DNA from: an uncultured Bacteroides sp.
GTDB lineage: Bacteria; Bacteroidota; Bacteroidia; Bacteroidales; Bacteroidaceae
NCBI GenBank assembly: GCA_944320945.1
Contig: CALUJK010000027.1
Span: forward strand, 1-64,000
Length of the DNA: 64,000 nucleotides
Direction: 5' to 3'
A program made the translations under genes and the position numbers. The notes under the pieces are model-generated. The model had not been told where the DNA came from, searched no databases, and was given only the letters and a program-made list of their open reading frames with translations. Below, piece after piece: positions 8,553 through 18,099 of this stretch. Positions within the stretch are counted from its first letter, which is position 1; every line of letters begins with the position of its first letter.

Positions 8553-9614
8553 ATGGATTTATCGTTATTGATTATAGATAAGCATCAATTTGGCTATTTG
8601 ACAGATGTTTACGAATGGTGTAAATATTTGCGTAAAAATTATAAGGTTACGGTTCTTAGTGCAGATGTTGGAGAAGAGAAAATAGATTTATCTGAAATAA
8701 AGGTCGATCTAGTTAATTTTAAAGTTCCTAAACCTATTCGGATTTTCACATTTTTATGGAAAGCCTTTTGGTACATTTCTTCATTCAAAGGAATTATTAT
8801 CATAGAATATTTTCAAGGTTGCTCGATTTTAAAACGTCTTTTCCCAAAGAAAAAAATGTTGTTGGATATCAGGACTTTATCGGTAAGTCCTGATACAAAA
8901 CATAGGAATAGATATAATAATCAGTTAATAAAAGATTGTAAATACTTTGAACAAATATCTGCAATCTCAGAAGGAGTCATACGGCAAATTGGATTAAAGA
9001 ATATTCATCTGCTTCCTTTAGGTGCGAATTGTATTTCCAGCGCAAAGAAAATATATTCGGATGGCTTGAGGCTTTTATATGTAGGTACTTTCCAGTGGAG
9101 AAATATCGAACAGACTCTATATGGCATAAAACTATTTGTTGAGAAATATCCATATATATCTATATCTTATGATCTCGTAGGAACAGGGGAAATCGGGCAG
9201 GTTGAAAATTTAAAATTGTTAGCGCAAGAGTTGGATATCGATGAATTTGTAACTTTTCATGGTGCAGTACCTTATACTAAGTTAACACCTTTTTTTGATA
9301 AAGCTAATATCGGAATTTCTTATATTCCGATTACATCATATTATGACCATCAGCCACCTACTAAAACTTTTGAGTATATTCTATCTGGGCTGTTTTGTGT
9401 TGCAACGGAGACTTCTGAGAATGTTAAACTCATAACAGCAGCTAATGGAATACTTATTAAGGACACACCGGAATCATTTATGGCTGGATTAGAAATCTAT
9501 CTTAAACAAATGAATTCTATTGAAGAATGCAAAATTCGAGATTCTTTGTCTTATGGTACATGGGAAAGTATTATACATAACCGATTGTTACCTATTTTAA
9601 AAGATTTTGCCTAA
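8553..9614 (+). CDS. glycosyltransferase, GT4-like
   Basis: Predicted GT-B glycosyltransferase of 353 aa. The C-terminal half carries LLYVGTFQWRNIEQTLYGI, the typical start of the nucleotide-binding domain, then VTFHGAVPYTKL and PPTKTFEYILSGLFCVAT. In the last of these, Glu in TFEYI takes the position of the second Glu of the EX7E motif. The first Glu is not obvious, which is common in divergent members. The stop codon overlaps the next start (TAATG at 9612-9616), so translation is likely coupled to the polymerase gene. Donor and acceptor are unknown. Confidence 0.8.
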   Translation: MDLSLLIIDKHQFGYLTDVYEWCKYLRKNYKVTVLSADVGEEKIDLSEIKVDLVNFKVPKPIRIFTFLWKAFWYISSFKGIIIIEYFQGCSILKRLFPKKKMLLDIRTLSVSPDTKHRNRYNNQLIKDCKYFEQISAISEGVIRQIGLKNIHLLPLGANCISSAKKIYSDGLRLLYVGTFQWRNIEQTLYGIKLFVEKYPYISISYDLVGTGEIGQVENLKLLAQELDIDEFVTFHGAVPYTKLTPFFDKANIGISYIPITSYYDHQPPTKTFEYILSGLFCVATETSENVKLITAANGILIKDTPESFMAGLEIYLKQMNSIEECKIRDSLSYGTWESIIHNRLLPILKDFA

Positions 9615-10774
9615 TGTTCTTAAGTCTTGCTGTCTATATCATTACAGCCTTTATATTATATCTACTTGCTCGAAATCTTTCATTACGGGTAGAATATGTC
9701 CAAATAGTAGAGCATAGGACATTAAGTTTTTGGAATATAGAGACTATTGTTTCAATATTATTTTTCGCTATTATTTGCGGAATGCGATATAATGTGGGGG
9801 TAGATAACCTTAGTTATATCCGTCAATATGAATATTTGCAAGATTGGGGACATTTCAGAAGGGAATCTTTAGAACCGGGATTTACGTTTATAGCTCAATT
9901 ATTTGCTTATGAAGAATTACATTTTTCTTTCTTTATGGGATTTTGGGCCGCAATCCAAATGTTTTTCGTTTATTATGCGTTGAGAAATGATAGATATTTA
10001 TTGCCTTTTGTCGCTCTTTTTATCATATTAGGTCCTACATTCTTAAATTGGACAAACGGATTAAGACAATGTGTTGCCGGGTGTATTTTTATTTATTTAA
10101 TTGAATTTATTATTCAGCGGAAATTTGTGTATTTCTGCGTCGGAATAATAATCTGTTCTTTGATACATAGATCGGCAATTTTATTGTTGCCCTTTTATTG
10201 GGTTTTCAATTATCCACCAACATTAAAAAATGGATTATTAAATGTTTTGATAGTAATTGTATGTACTATTATTGGACTTATGCCAAGTTGGATTCAGGTA
10301 ATGGGGCATATGCAGACTATTATAGCTTTTTTAGGTTATAATGATTATGCAAATAGAATAGATGATATCATTATAAATGCGAACGATGCAATAGCTTGGG
10401 GGCCAAGTCGAATAGGATTGTTTATTTTGGATGCATTAGCTTTATACTATTATCCCAAAATTAAAAAGACGTATCGGTTAAACAAACGATTTGATGTTTA
10501 TTTTTATGCTTTTTTTATTGGTTCTTGTCTCTTTAATCTATTTGCAAATACTTCTCACATTTTTTTACGACCAGTTGCATATTTTCGTGATTTTCGAGTG
10601 ATTATTGTGCCGATTTGTCTCTTCTTTATGTATAAAACGACTAAGCAGCAATGGTTGTATTTAGTATTCCTTTCGTTAGCATTTTTTTATACATTGTACT
10701 CCAGTCTGAAACCATTTATTGGAGGAAGTGGAGTCGAATCACCTGAAGTGTATAAATTCTTTTTCACCTTATAA
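9614..10774 (+). CDS. EpsG-family (Wzy-like) polysaccharide polymerase
   Basis: Polytopic membrane protein of 386 aa with about 10-11 hydrophobic segments. The GMRYNVGVDNLSYIRQYEY loop near residue 55-75 is the hallmark of EpsG-family proteins, in which R and D in this loop are conserved. The later NWTNGLRQCVAGCIFIYLI segment also fits. It would polymerise flipped repeat units in the periplasm. The position among glycosyltransferase genes and the one-base overlap with the upstream gene support the role. The alternative is an O-antigen ligase-like protein, but the NGLRQ motif favours EpsG. Confidence 0.85.
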   Translation: MFLSLAVYIITAFILYLLARNLSLRVEYVQIVEHRTLSFWNIETIVSILFFAIICGMRYNVGVDNLSYIRQYEYLQDWGHFRRESLEPGFTFIAQLFAYEELHFSFFMGFWAAIQMFFVYYALRNDRYLLPFVALFIILGPTFLNWTNGLRQCVAGCIFIYLIEFIIQRKFVYFCVGIIICSLIHRSAILLLPFYWVFNYPPTLKNGLLNVLIVIVCTIIGLMPSWIQVMGHMQTIIAFLGYNDYANRIDDIIINANDAIAWGPSRIGLFILDALALYYYPKIKKTYRLNKRFDVYFYAFFIGSCLFNLFANTSHIFLRPVAYFRDFRVIIVPICLFFMYKTTKQQWLYLVFLSLAFFYTLYSSLKPFIGGSGVESPEVYKFFFTL

Positions 10775-10793
10775 AATTAGCAAGCTATAAATT

Positions 10794-11267
10794 ATGCTCA
10801 AAATTGGTTTTAAATCGCTACGAAAAATAGTGGGGTATTTTTGGTTACTAATCTCTAATTTACCTATGCCGGGAACTTGGCGGTGGCGTTTTTTACGTTT
10901 TAGTGGTATTAAATTTTATGTCCCAAAGGATAAAAAGCATTTTGTATATATAGGCAATAATGTAACATGGGATAGTGCATATCCAGAAGAAATTGAGATA
11001 GGAAATGGAGTGCACATTACAACGGGATGTGTATTATTGACACATTGTTTAGATACATCTAAAAGAGGAATCTACTGGAAAAAAGGACATATCAAAATAG
11101 AAGATGGTGTATTTATAGGTGCGCATACAGTAATTTCCAAGAGTGTAACTATAGGGCAAGGAAGTATTATTGGAGCTGGTAGTGTTGTCACAAAAAATGT
11201 TCCTTCGTATGAAATATGGGGAGGGGTACCAGCAAAATTTATTAAAAAGATTGAGGATCATGATTAG
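10794..11267 (+). CDS. serine acetyltransferase-like hexapeptide acyltransferase
   Basis: Small left-handed beta-helix acyltransferase (157 aa). Hexapeptide turns occur in [23 protein letters not shown] and [14 protein letters not shown]. The end [19 protein letters not shown] plus VPAKFI is diagnostic for this group. The conserved catalytic His is probably the one in LLTHCLD. It is the second acyltransferase in the locus, so the polymer may carry two different O-acyl groups. The stop overlaps the next glycosyltransferase start (ATGATTAG at 11260-11267), showing coupling. Confidence 0.85.
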   Translation: MLKIGFKSLRKIVGYFWLLISNLPMPGTWRWRFLRFSGIKFYVPKDKKHFVYIGNNVTWDSAYPEEIEIGNGVHITTGCVLLTHCLDTSKRGIYWKKGHIKIEDGVFIGAHTVISKSVTIGQGSIIGAGSVVTKNVPSYEIWGGVPAKFIKKIEDHD

Positions 11268-12375
11268 AATATTGCATTCTGTTAGTTATATGAACCGTGG
11301 CGGAATAGAAACAATGTTGATGAATTATTACCGTCATATGGATAGAAATAAAGTACAATTTGACTTTCTGTGTAATAGCTATAATGAAGGTGCCTATGAT
11401 GAGGAAATTCAAGATTTAGGTGGTCGAATTTTTCGTACTCCAGGATTCAACCCAGCTAAATTTTTTGAATATAGGCATTTTATGGAGAATCTTTTTGCAG
11501 AACATCCCGAATATAAAATTGTAGAAGCACATAATGGAGCATTGGGCGTATATGCTTTAAATGCAGCAAAACGTGCAAATATCCCATTCCGTATTTATCA
11601 TGCGCATGGATGTGGTATGATTATGGACTTAAAGTTCCCTATTAAATATTTATGTAAACATCTGCTTAAATATAATATGAATGAACATTTTGTTTGTAGC
11701 CTAAAAGCAGGAGAGTATTATATGGGGAAGCGAATAATGGACTCTCACAATTATTATTTTATTCCCAATGCCATTGATGTGAATAAGTTTACATATAATG
11801 CAGTTGTAAGGGATAGAATAAGAAATATGTTCTCTATTCAAGATAAAATTGTAATTGGCCATGTCGGACGTTTCTCTCCTCCAAAAAATCATAAATTCTT
11901 ACTACAGATTTTTGCGGAAGCTTCTAAAATGAATCCTAAACTCTTTTTGGTTTTATTGGGTGATGGAGAATTACGAAAAGACGTTGAACGTCAAGCGAAA
12001 GCGCTTAATATTCAACATAAAATAAAGTTTATAGGCGATGTCTCTAATGTAAACGAATGGTATCAAGCTTTTGATTTGTTTTTACTTCCATCTCTTTGGG
12101 AAGGATTACCTGTAGTTGGTGTAGAAGCACAATGTGCAGATTTGCCATGTATATTTTCTTCTGCTGTGACTCAAGAAATAGCATTAACGCCAAACGTTTC
12201 TTTTATAGACCTTAGTCAATCTGCAAAGAAATGGGCAGAATGTATTAACAGTATATTGCAACATAGCCCCCAGAGGAAGAATCTTTCAGGTCTAATAACA
12301 GATAAGTGTTATAATATTGAAATAGAGGCTGCTAAATTGCAAAAAATATATTTGTCTTTTGCTGAAAAATATTAA
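11260..12375 (+). CDS. GT4 glycosyltransferase
   Basis: Retaining GT-B glycosyltransferase of 371 aa. The start is placed at ATG 11260 ([19 protein letters not shown]), which overlaps the preceding stop and begins exactly at the family's first strand. A longer reading from 11170 would only add out-of-family residues. Motifs are [25 protein letters not shown] near 205-217 and EX7E in [11 protein letters not shown] (Glu281 and Glu289). This closely follows the EpsF/CapM-like group often found in Bacteroidota and Gram-positive capsule loci. The sugar is unknown. Confidence 0.9.
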   Translation: MIRILHSVSYMNRGGIETMLMNYYRHMDRNKVQFDFLCNSYNEGAYDEEIQDLGGRIFRTPGFNPAKFFEYRHFMENLFAEHPEYKIVEAHNGALGVYALNAAKRANIPFRIYHAHGCGMIMDLKFPIKYLCKHLLKYNMNEHFVCSLKAGEYYMGKRIMDSHNYYFIPNAIDVNKFTYNAVVRDRIRNMFSIQDKIVIGHVGRFSPPKNHKFLLQIFAEASKMNPKLFLVLLGDGELRKDVERQAKALNIQHKIKFIGDVSNVNEWYQAFDLFLLPSLWEGLPVVGVEAQCADLPCIFSSAVTQEIALTPNVSFIDLSQSAKKWAECINSILQHSPQRKNLSGLITDKCYNIEIEAAKLQKIYLSFAEKY

Positions 12376-12385
12376 AACTATTGTT

Positions 12386-13453
12386 ATGAGGATAGGAATA
12401 TTAACTCATCATACAGTAATTAATTTTGGAGCTTTCTTACAAGCTTATGCTTTACAGAAGGCTGTACAAACATTGTTCCCTAACAGCGAGGTGAAGATTA
12501 TTAATTATATTCATAAGAAACATTTCATTATAAATGCTTTTGGTTGGTTTTGGTTTTATAAAAATAGGAGTAATATAAAATGTTGGAATAGCATATTCAA
12601 GTTGCCTTTTACATTTTATAAAGCAAGAAAAAATAATATGTCATTGACTAAATTATGTTTTACTTCTCACCAAATCAATAAGTTGGGATTTGATATAATC
12701 ATAATAGGAAGTGACGAAGTTTGGAATTATGGTGATGCTAAAAGTGCATTGTCTGTCAAATTTGGAGTAGGGCTAAATTGTAATAAGATAATATCTTATG
12801 CTCCCAGTATAGGTAATTCTTCATTAAAAAAAATTCCGCAATTTGTTATTGACGGATTAAATAAGTTTAGCGAAATCTCTGTTAGAGATCAAGCAACTAG
12901 AGACTTAGTCTATATAATAACAAACAAATACCCCAAAATGGTTTTAGATCCAACATTTCTTATAAATTGGGAAATAGTAGCTGGGAAGAGTGTAACAAAA
13001 AGCCAAGATTATATTTTATTCTATTATTGTGACCATTTACCAATAAAAATTAAATCGCAAATATTTGATTATGCAAGGGAGCATAATTTGGCAATATACG
13101 GAGCTGGAGAAAGTGATAAGGACTATGCGCAATGTACAGTAAATATTTCCCCTTTTGAATGGGTGACAATGTTTAGAAATGCGAAATTTGTATTTACTGG
13201 TACATTTCATGGGGTTGTTTTTTCGATTCTTAACAATCGGCAATTTAAAGTATATCTTAGTAACAAAAGCCGTATCGTAAAAGTAAGCAATTTACTCTCA
13301 CTATTCAATATCGCCGATCGCGAAATAACATCAGATTATACTTTTGACCTTAATAAGCAACAAAATGAAATAGATTATAAGGTTGTTAATAGAATTATTG
13401 CTGAGAAAAGAACTGAGAGCCTTGAATATTTGTTAAAAGCGATAGGGCAATGA
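12386..13453 (+). CDS. polysaccharide pyruvyl transferase family protein
   Basis: Member of the CsaB/polysaccharide pyruvyl transferase family (355 aa from the ATG at 12386, MRIGILTHHT; a longer reading from 12359 lacks support). Family members transfer enolpyruvate from PEP to a sugar to make a pyruvate ketal. Features are the N-terminal GILTHHTVINFGAFLQAYAL, the IIGSDEVWN loop near 105-115, and FTGTFHGVVFSIL with the conserved His275. The last 4 bases (ATGA) overlap the start of the FrhB-like gene, an arrangement that suggests the two proteins act together. The ketal would add negative charge to the polymer. Confidence 0.85.
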   Translation: MRIGILTHHTVINFGAFLQAYALQKAVQTLFPNSEVKIINYIHKKHFIINAFGWFWFYKNRSNIKCWNSIFKLPFTFYKARKNNMSLTKLCFTSHQINKLGFDIIIIGSDEVWNYGDAKSALSVKFGVGLNCNKIISYAPSIGNSSLKKIPQFVIDGLNKFSEISVRDQATRDLVYIITNKYPKMVLDPTFLINWEIVAGKSVTKSQDYILFYYCDHLPIKIKSQIFDYAREHNLAIYGAGESDKDYAQCTVNISPFEWVTMFRNAKFVFTGTFHGVVFSILNNRQFKVYLSNKSRIVKVSNLLSLFNIADREITSDYTFDLNKQQNEIDYKVVNRIIAEKRTESLEYLLKAIGQ

Positions 13454-14643
13454 ATTTGTTTATAGATAAGGCCAATTGTTGTGGATGTGAAGCTTGTGCA
13501 AATGTTTGTGCAAAATCAGCAATTTCAATGAAAGAGGATGAATATGGATATAAGTATCCTAAGATTGATCCTGAAAAGTGTGTAAATTGTGGGCTATGCA
13601 TAAAAGTATGTGCTTTTCAAAATATTGCAGAAGTTAATAAGCCACAAAGTGTATATGTTGCAACTTCTCGTAATAAGCAACAGATTCAGAAATCTGCTTC
13701 TGGAGGTATCTTCGCTGCAATAGCTACGTATGTTATAAGCAAAGGTGGTATTGTGTACGGTGCTTATTTGTCTGTAAAAAATGGAGTTTTTAATGTAGAG
13801 CATATAGGCGTTGAAAAAAAGGAGGATATCTGTAAAATACAAGGTTCTAAATATGTTCAAAGCGCAATTAATCAATGTTTTAGTAATGTAAGGAAGCAAT
13901 TAAAAAGTGGTAGATTAGTTTTATTCTCAGGAACTCCATGTCAATGTGCAGGTTTAAAAGCATTCCTGCAAAAAAAATATTCAAATCTGATTATTATCGA
14001 TATTATTTGTCATGGTGTTCCAAATCTTACATTATTTAATAAATATATACAATATAATTTTCCAACAGAATTTTCTTATTCCAGTTTTTTATTTAGAGAC
14101 AAATCTAAAGGATGGGGGTTATCAGCGAAACTTTGTTATGATAGTGGAAAAAGTAAGAATATACCGGCAGGAACGAGTTCGTATTATTCCTTATTTCTTG
14201 ATTCACAAATTTATAGAGAAAGCTGTTATAAATGCAAGTATGCTAGTCAACATCGCCCAGGAGATATTACTATAGGAGATTATTGGGGAATACAAAAAGA
14301 ACATCCTGAATTACTTAAATCGGGGAAATATATTTTAAAAGATGGTGTGTCATGTATTATTATAAATACTGTTGAAGGAGAAAAACTGATAAAAAATTTA
14401 GATGAGTATATCATATATGATAAGAGTAGTTATGATAAAGTTGCACGAAGAAATGCACAGTTGATAGCACCGAGTAAAAAAGGAAAATTCCATGATACAA
14501 TACTTAATATCTTCAAGTTTGAAGGATATAGAGGAGTTGAATACTTTTTTAGACAGCATTATAAGAGACAAATCATAATTCATTTTATGTTCAGCAGACT
14601 TCCTTTTGGAATAAAAGAGATTATTCGAAACATAATACATTAA
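13450..14643 (+). CDS. FrhB-like 4Fe-4S protein (coenzyme F420 hydrogenase/dehydrogenase beta-subunit family)
   Basis: Iron-sulfur protein of 397 aa with two N-terminal ferredoxin-type clusters: Cys10-Cys13-Cys16-Cys20 and Cys44-Cys47-Cys50-Cys54. FrhB/FdhB N- and C-terminal domains follow, with family motifs SASGGIFAAIA, GTPCQCAGL, DIICHGVPN and YKCKYASQHRPGDITIGDYWG. True F420 enzymes are not expected in Bacteroides, so the cofactor is probably a flavin. The family is often seen inside polysaccharide loci next to pyruvyl transferases, as here (ATGA overlap). The reaction is not established. A redox step on a sugar or on the pyruvyl group is an inference. Confidence 0.85.
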   Translation: MNLFIDKANCCGCEACANVCAKSAISMKEDEYGYKYPKIDPEKCVNCGLCIKVCAFQNIAEVNKPQSVYVATSRNKQQIQKSASGGIFAAIATYVISKGGIVYGAYLSVKNGVFNVEHIGVEKKEDICKIQGSKYVQSAINQCFSNVRKQLKSGRLVLFSGTPCQCAGLKAFLQKKYSNLIIIDIICHGVPNLTLFNKYIQYNFPTEFSYSSFLFRDKSKGWGLSAKLCYDSGKSKNIPAGTSSYYSLFLDSQIYRESCYKCKYASQHRPGDITIGDYWGIQKEHPELLKSGKYILKDGVSCIIINTVEGEKLIKNLDEYIIYDKSSYDKVARRNAQLIAPSKKGKFHDTILNIFKFEGYRGVEYFFRQHYKRQIIIHFMFSRLPFGIKEIIRNIIH

Positions 14644-14644
14644 T

Positions 14645-15757
14645 ATGAAAATAGCGTTTATCGGTGGGCGAGATATTCATATGATTGGTGGTATTGAATC
14701 TTATATGTATAATCTCGCTACTCAATTAGTCGCTTTGGGGCATGAACCTATCGTTTTTTGTGAGAGCCAAAGTAATAAAATAGAGTGGGTTAATGGCTTT
14801 AAAGTTGTTCACCAAAGAGGATTTAAAAGCAATTTAATCTGTAAACCGTGGCTGGGATTGAAGGCGACAATTAAGATTATATTGTATGAGAAAGATGTTG
14901 ATGTTATTCATTATAACGCTTGGCCACCTGCATTATGGAGTCCCATTGCGAGATTATTTGGCATAAAAACAGTAATGCAAGGGCATGGACTTGAATGGCA
15001 AAGAAGTAAATATTCTATTGTTCAACAGAAGATTATCAAAGTGATGGAATGGTGGACGGCACAAATTAATCCTCATTTAATAATGTGTAGTGAGAGTCAA
15101 ACCAAGTACTTTATGCAGAAATATAAAAAAAGAGCGACCACAATTCCAACAGCGATTAATTTGCCTTCCTTATCTCGCAAAAGCGAATCTAAAATTCTAG
15201 AAAAACACTCTCTTCAATCGCAAGAATATTTCTTGTTTCTTGCTCGTCTCGTTCAAGATAAAAATCCAGATTATTTAATAAAAGCGTTTATAGCTGCAAA
15301 TCATAAAACTAAAAAACTTGTAGTTGCTGGTGATAATAAAGCTGATATAGAATATGTTCGTTACTTGCATAATTTAGGCAAAGGATGCGATGAGATTATT
15401 TTTACAGGAGCGATATATGGGGAAGATAAAGATACATTGCTACGTAATGCGTACAGTTTTTGTATTCCTTCAACTATAGAAGGACTTTCCATTTCTTTGT
15501 TAGAGGCTATGAGTTACTCTTTACCGATTATAGCTAGTGATATTCCTGCAAATAGAGAAGTACTAAAATCAGATAAAGCTTTGTGGGTTAGACCTGAAAA
15601 TGAAAATGATTTACGTGAGGCTATAGAATATAGTGTCAATAATTCTACAGCTATTAAAGAGACGACTCTGTATAATTATAGACTTGTTAAAGAATGTTAC
15701 ACATGGGAGAAAGTTGCAATGAAGTATGTAACTTATTTATCTGCTCTTGTAAGATAA
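14645..15757 (+). CDS. GT4 glycosyltransferase
   Basis: Retaining GT-B glycosyltransferase of 370 aa, the last gene of the AT-rich block. The N-terminus has GGRDIHMIGGIESYMYNLA (the GG-E acceptor motif). The nucleotide-sugar domain has FLARLVQDKNPD near 200-210 and EX7E in TIEGLSISLLEAM (Glu279 and Glu287). It begins 1 bp after the FrhB-like gene ends and is probably in the same transcript. A 202-bp AT-rich interval follows in which I see no gene or clear signal, before the GC-richer cupin gene. Confidence 0.88.
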   Translation: MKIAFIGGRDIHMIGGIESYMYNLATQLVALGHEPIVFCESQSNKIEWVNGFKVVHQRGFKSNLICKPWLGLKATIKIILYEKDVDVIHYNAWPPALWSPIARLFGIKTVMQGHGLEWQRSKYSIVQQKIIKVMEWWTAQINPHLIMCSESQTKYFMQKYKKRATTIPTAINLPSLSRKSESKILEKHSLQSQEYFLFLARLVQDKNPDYLIKAFIAANHKTKKLVVAGDNKADIEYVRYLHNLGKGCDEIIFTGAIYGEDKDTLLRNAYSFCIPSTIEGLSISLLEAMSYSLPIIASDIPANREVLKSDKALWVRPENENDLREAIEYSVNNSTAIKETTLYNYRLVKECYTWEKVAMKYVTYLSALVR

Positions 15758-15959
15758 TATATTCCGTATAAATTGGATACGTTTAAGATTTCAATTTTCA
15801 GTTAATACCGCTATTTGTCACAGTTTGCGCTCATCAAAGTAAATATTATATTATTTGTGTAACTTACATTTCTAAATTTTTGTGTGTTCAATAATTTCTT
15901 GGTAATATTGTAATATGTTTTTTGAATATAGGGAATTAATTGGAAAAAGGTATTAAACA

Positions 15960-16391
15960 ATGAGTGAAATAAAAGTAATAGAAGGTGGTATTTTTAAGGA
16001 TTACAGGGGGCAAATCTCACATGTGAATGACCTTAATATGGATGAGGTGGCACGATTCTATACGATTCATCATCCGGACACATCGGTGATACGTGCATGG
16101 CACGGACATCAAAGGGAAAAGAAGTGGTTTTATGCGGTGAAAGGTTCGTTTACCACTGCTTTCGTGAAAATTGATAATTGGGAGAATCCTTCATTGGATT
16201 TGAAACCGGAAGTATTCCATTTGTCTGCGTGCGACAGTAAGATATTGTGCATCCCGGAAGGGTATGCAAACGGTATCAAAGCAGAGGAACCTGATTCTAT
16301 CTTGTTGGTCTTTTCATCGAAGATATTGTCTGAAGCGGTGAAGGATAGTTGGAGATATGACCCTCATTGGTGGATGGACTGGAGTAAGTAA
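15960..16391 (+). CDS. RmlC-like cupin sugar epimerase/isomerase family protein
   Basis: Single-domain cupin of 143 aa resembling dTDP-4-dehydrorhamnose 3,5-epimerase relatives. It has the RmlC-like opening VIEGGIFKDYRGQISHVND, the core VIRAWHGHQREKKWFYAVKG and the later CIPEGYANGIKAEE where RmlC has GFAHG. The short length and the AWHGHQ motif are also compatible with WxcM/FdtA-type nucleotide-sugar 3,4-ketoisomerases. No rmlA, rmlB or rmlD is visible here, so the substrate would come from elsewhere. Base composition returns to the chromosomal type, so this is the conserved right end of the locus. Confidence 0.75.
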   Translation: MSEIKVIEGGIFKDYRGQISHVNDLNMDEVARFYTIHHPDTSVIRAWHGHQREKKWFYAVKGSFTTAFVKIDNWENPSLDLKPEVFHLSACDSKILCIPEGYANGIKAEEPDSILLVFSSKILSEAVKDSWRYDPHWWMDWSK

Positions 16392-16422
16392 AGGTATTGA
16401 TAAACAGTATTTACATTGAATA

Positions 16423-16474
16423 TAGAAAAGGCTGGTTCGGAGATTTCCCGATTCCAGCCTTTTCTATTTCTTAT
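16423..16474. terminator. bidirectional intrinsic terminator
   Basis: A perfect 13-bp inverted repeat (TAGAAAAGGCTGG at 16423-16435 with CCAGCCTTTTCTA at 16454-16466) and an 18-nt loop lie between two convergent genes. T-rich sequence follows on both strands (AAAA inside the left arm, TTTT inside the right). It ends the capsule locus on the + strand and the sulfatase operon on the - strand. Confidence 0.85.
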
Positions 16475-16518
16475 TAATGTATCTATGTTAAAATAAAATA
16501 GATACAGGGTTACAATGA

Positions 16519-18078
16519 TTATTCATCATACGGTATCAATTCTTCCAATATCCGTTCTTGATACCAAGGGTCATCAATCTTTTTCAGTTGTTTACCCATC
16601 TCTGCACACAGTGTAGCTACAATCTCTTTGTGCTGTTCCAATGGAAGATTCGTTAATTGGTAGGGGTCTTGTTCGTCATCGAACAAAAGGCTTTTTACCA
16701 ATTTCTTATCCTTGCGGTCAATGTACAGTGCCAATGTGTAACGGCTTGACTTGAATCCGCGTGATATGGGGAAATATGAACGTACTTTGCCTTCCGTGTC
16801 TTTTTCACCGTCTACATTTTGGATATAAATGGCTCCTGTCGGTCTTTCCACTGGGGCTTTTTCATCGAAGAACAAGGGGGCATAGTTATTGCCTTGCACA
16901 TTAGACGGTATAGAATCACCAAGTCCTGCCAATCCCAATAGGGTAGGCATGATGTCCGGTGATGAAAGAATCAGGCTGTCTTCTACTCGTGGTTTCAGCT
17001 TGTCGGGGAAACGTACGAGGAAGGGAACGTTCATAGACTCAGCGTAAGGGGAGTTCTTCGGGTCATCGGTACGTTGACTGCACATCGTCTCACCGTGGTC
17101 GGAAGAAAAGACAACGATGGTATTCTTATCCAGTCCGAGTTCTTTCAGAGCGGAAAGAATTTGTCCAAATGCGCGGTCTACTCCTGTGACGGAAGCGAAA
17201 TAGTATGGAGCGCTTTGGGCTTTCTTCATGGTTATATCAGCGTTGGGGCGTATTAATAAGCTGTCCAACGGTTGATCCTTGTAGAGATTGAAATCTTCTT
17301 CCATACAGTCGTCCAGTGAACGGTAAGGACTGTGAGGGGGATTCATGCCTACCATAATGAAGAAAGGTTTATGAGGATCGCGTACATTGCCTTCATTCTT
17401 CAAATAAGAAACGACCTTTTTTGCCTCATGTAAGGGCGACCATTCATGTGGATCGTGGCGTTTTCCTTCTGTGTCCCAATAATGTGGATTCTTGTGTTCA
17501 TCAAAAGTACCGTATGAGTACCAATAATTGAAACCATGCCGTTTCTCAGGAGGAGTATAGGCATCCCACACCGGTTTCTGGTTTTCTACATACTGACCGG
17601 GATTCTGAGGGTCGTTGGGGGTAGGGAAGTTGGCATGTAACTTTCCAAAGTAAGCACAGTCATAACCTGCCTTGCTGAATACATCGCTCACACATTCTAA
17701 GTCGTCACGCAGCGTACTGATGGGGCGATTCGTATTACAGTTCAAGGGGATACCGCTCTTGTTTGGATACATTCCCGTTAGCAGTGAGCCTCGGTGAGGG
17801 CTGCTCAACGGACAATTACTCATGGCGGAAGTCAGTACGACCGATTCATGTGCGAAATCATCCAGAAAAGGTGTATGCACAGGGTCGTTGCGGAAGTTTA
17901 TTTTTTGCCGGAATCCATCTTGTCCCCAAAACCCTAAAGCATGATTACGGAATTGGTCGGGAAAGACGTAGATAACATTAGGCTGTTGCGCTGTGGCGTC
18001 TGGCTGGGGAGCCTTGCAAGCCTGTAAAGAAAGCAAGCCCAGACCCCCTGCCAAACAGTAATTAAGTTGTCTTATCAC
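16519..18078 (-). CDS. family S1 sulfatase, serine type, lipoprotein
   Basis: Formylglycine sulfatase of 519 aa that removes a sulfate ester, probably from glycosaminoglycan oligosaccharides. The lipobox ends at Cys21 (LQAC). The sulfatase signature is S92-S-P-H-R-G followed by SLLTG, so the residue converted to formylglycine is Ser92 and maturation needs an anaerobic (radical SAM) sulfatase-maturating enzyme. None is encoded in this window. Metal ligands include Asp41 (FPDQF) and the Asp-His of SSDHGE. It lies 21 bp after the GH88 gene in one operon. By synteny with B. thetaiotaomicron (BT3348-BT3349, from memory) it may be the GalNAc-4-sulfate sulfatase acting on unsaturated disaccharides. 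Confidence 0.9.
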   Translation of the reverse strand: MIRQLNYCLAGGLGLLSLQACKAPQPDATAQQPNVIYVFPDQFRNHALGFWGQDGFRQKINFRNDPVHTPFLDDFAHESVVLTSAMSNCPLSSPHRGSLLTGMYPNKSGIPLNCNTNRPISTLRDDLECVSDVFSKAGYDCAYFGKLHANFPTPNDPQNPGQYVENQKPVWDAYTPPEKRHGFNYWYSYGTFDEHKNPHYWDTEGKRHDPHEWSPLHEAKKVVSYLKNEGNVRDPHKPFFIMVGMNPPHSPYRSLDDCMEEDFNLYKDQPLDSLLIRPNADITMKKAQSAPYYFASVTGVDRAFGQILSALKELGLDKNTIVVFSSDHGETMCSQRTDDPKNSPYAESMNVPFLVRFPDKLKPRVEDSLILSSPDIMPTLLGLAGLGDSIPSNVQGNNYAPLFFDEKAPVERPTGAIYIQNVDGEKDTEGKVRSYFPISRGFKSSRYTLALYIDRKDKKLVKSLLFDDEQDPYQLTNLPLEQHKEIVATLCAEMGKQLKKIDDPWYQERILEELIPYDE

Positions 18079-18099
18079 GATATTTATAAAGGTTAGTTT

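Noticed and set aside
11170..12375. Longer start for the GT4 gene at 11170
   Set aside because: It would overlap the acyltransferase gene by about 100 bp and add residues outside the fold. ATG 11260 overlaps the previous stop and begins at the first strand.
13037..13243. Small minus-strand ORFs inside the AT-rich capsule block
   Set aside because: AT-rich DNA gives chance frames. None has a start signal or recognisable sequence, and all lie within clear genes.
15758..15959. Possible gene or phase-variable promoter in the 202-bp gap before the cupin gene
   Set aside because: No inverted repeats bracketing a promoter, no exact TAnnTTTG box and no ORF were found. It is reported as featureless AT-rich spacer.
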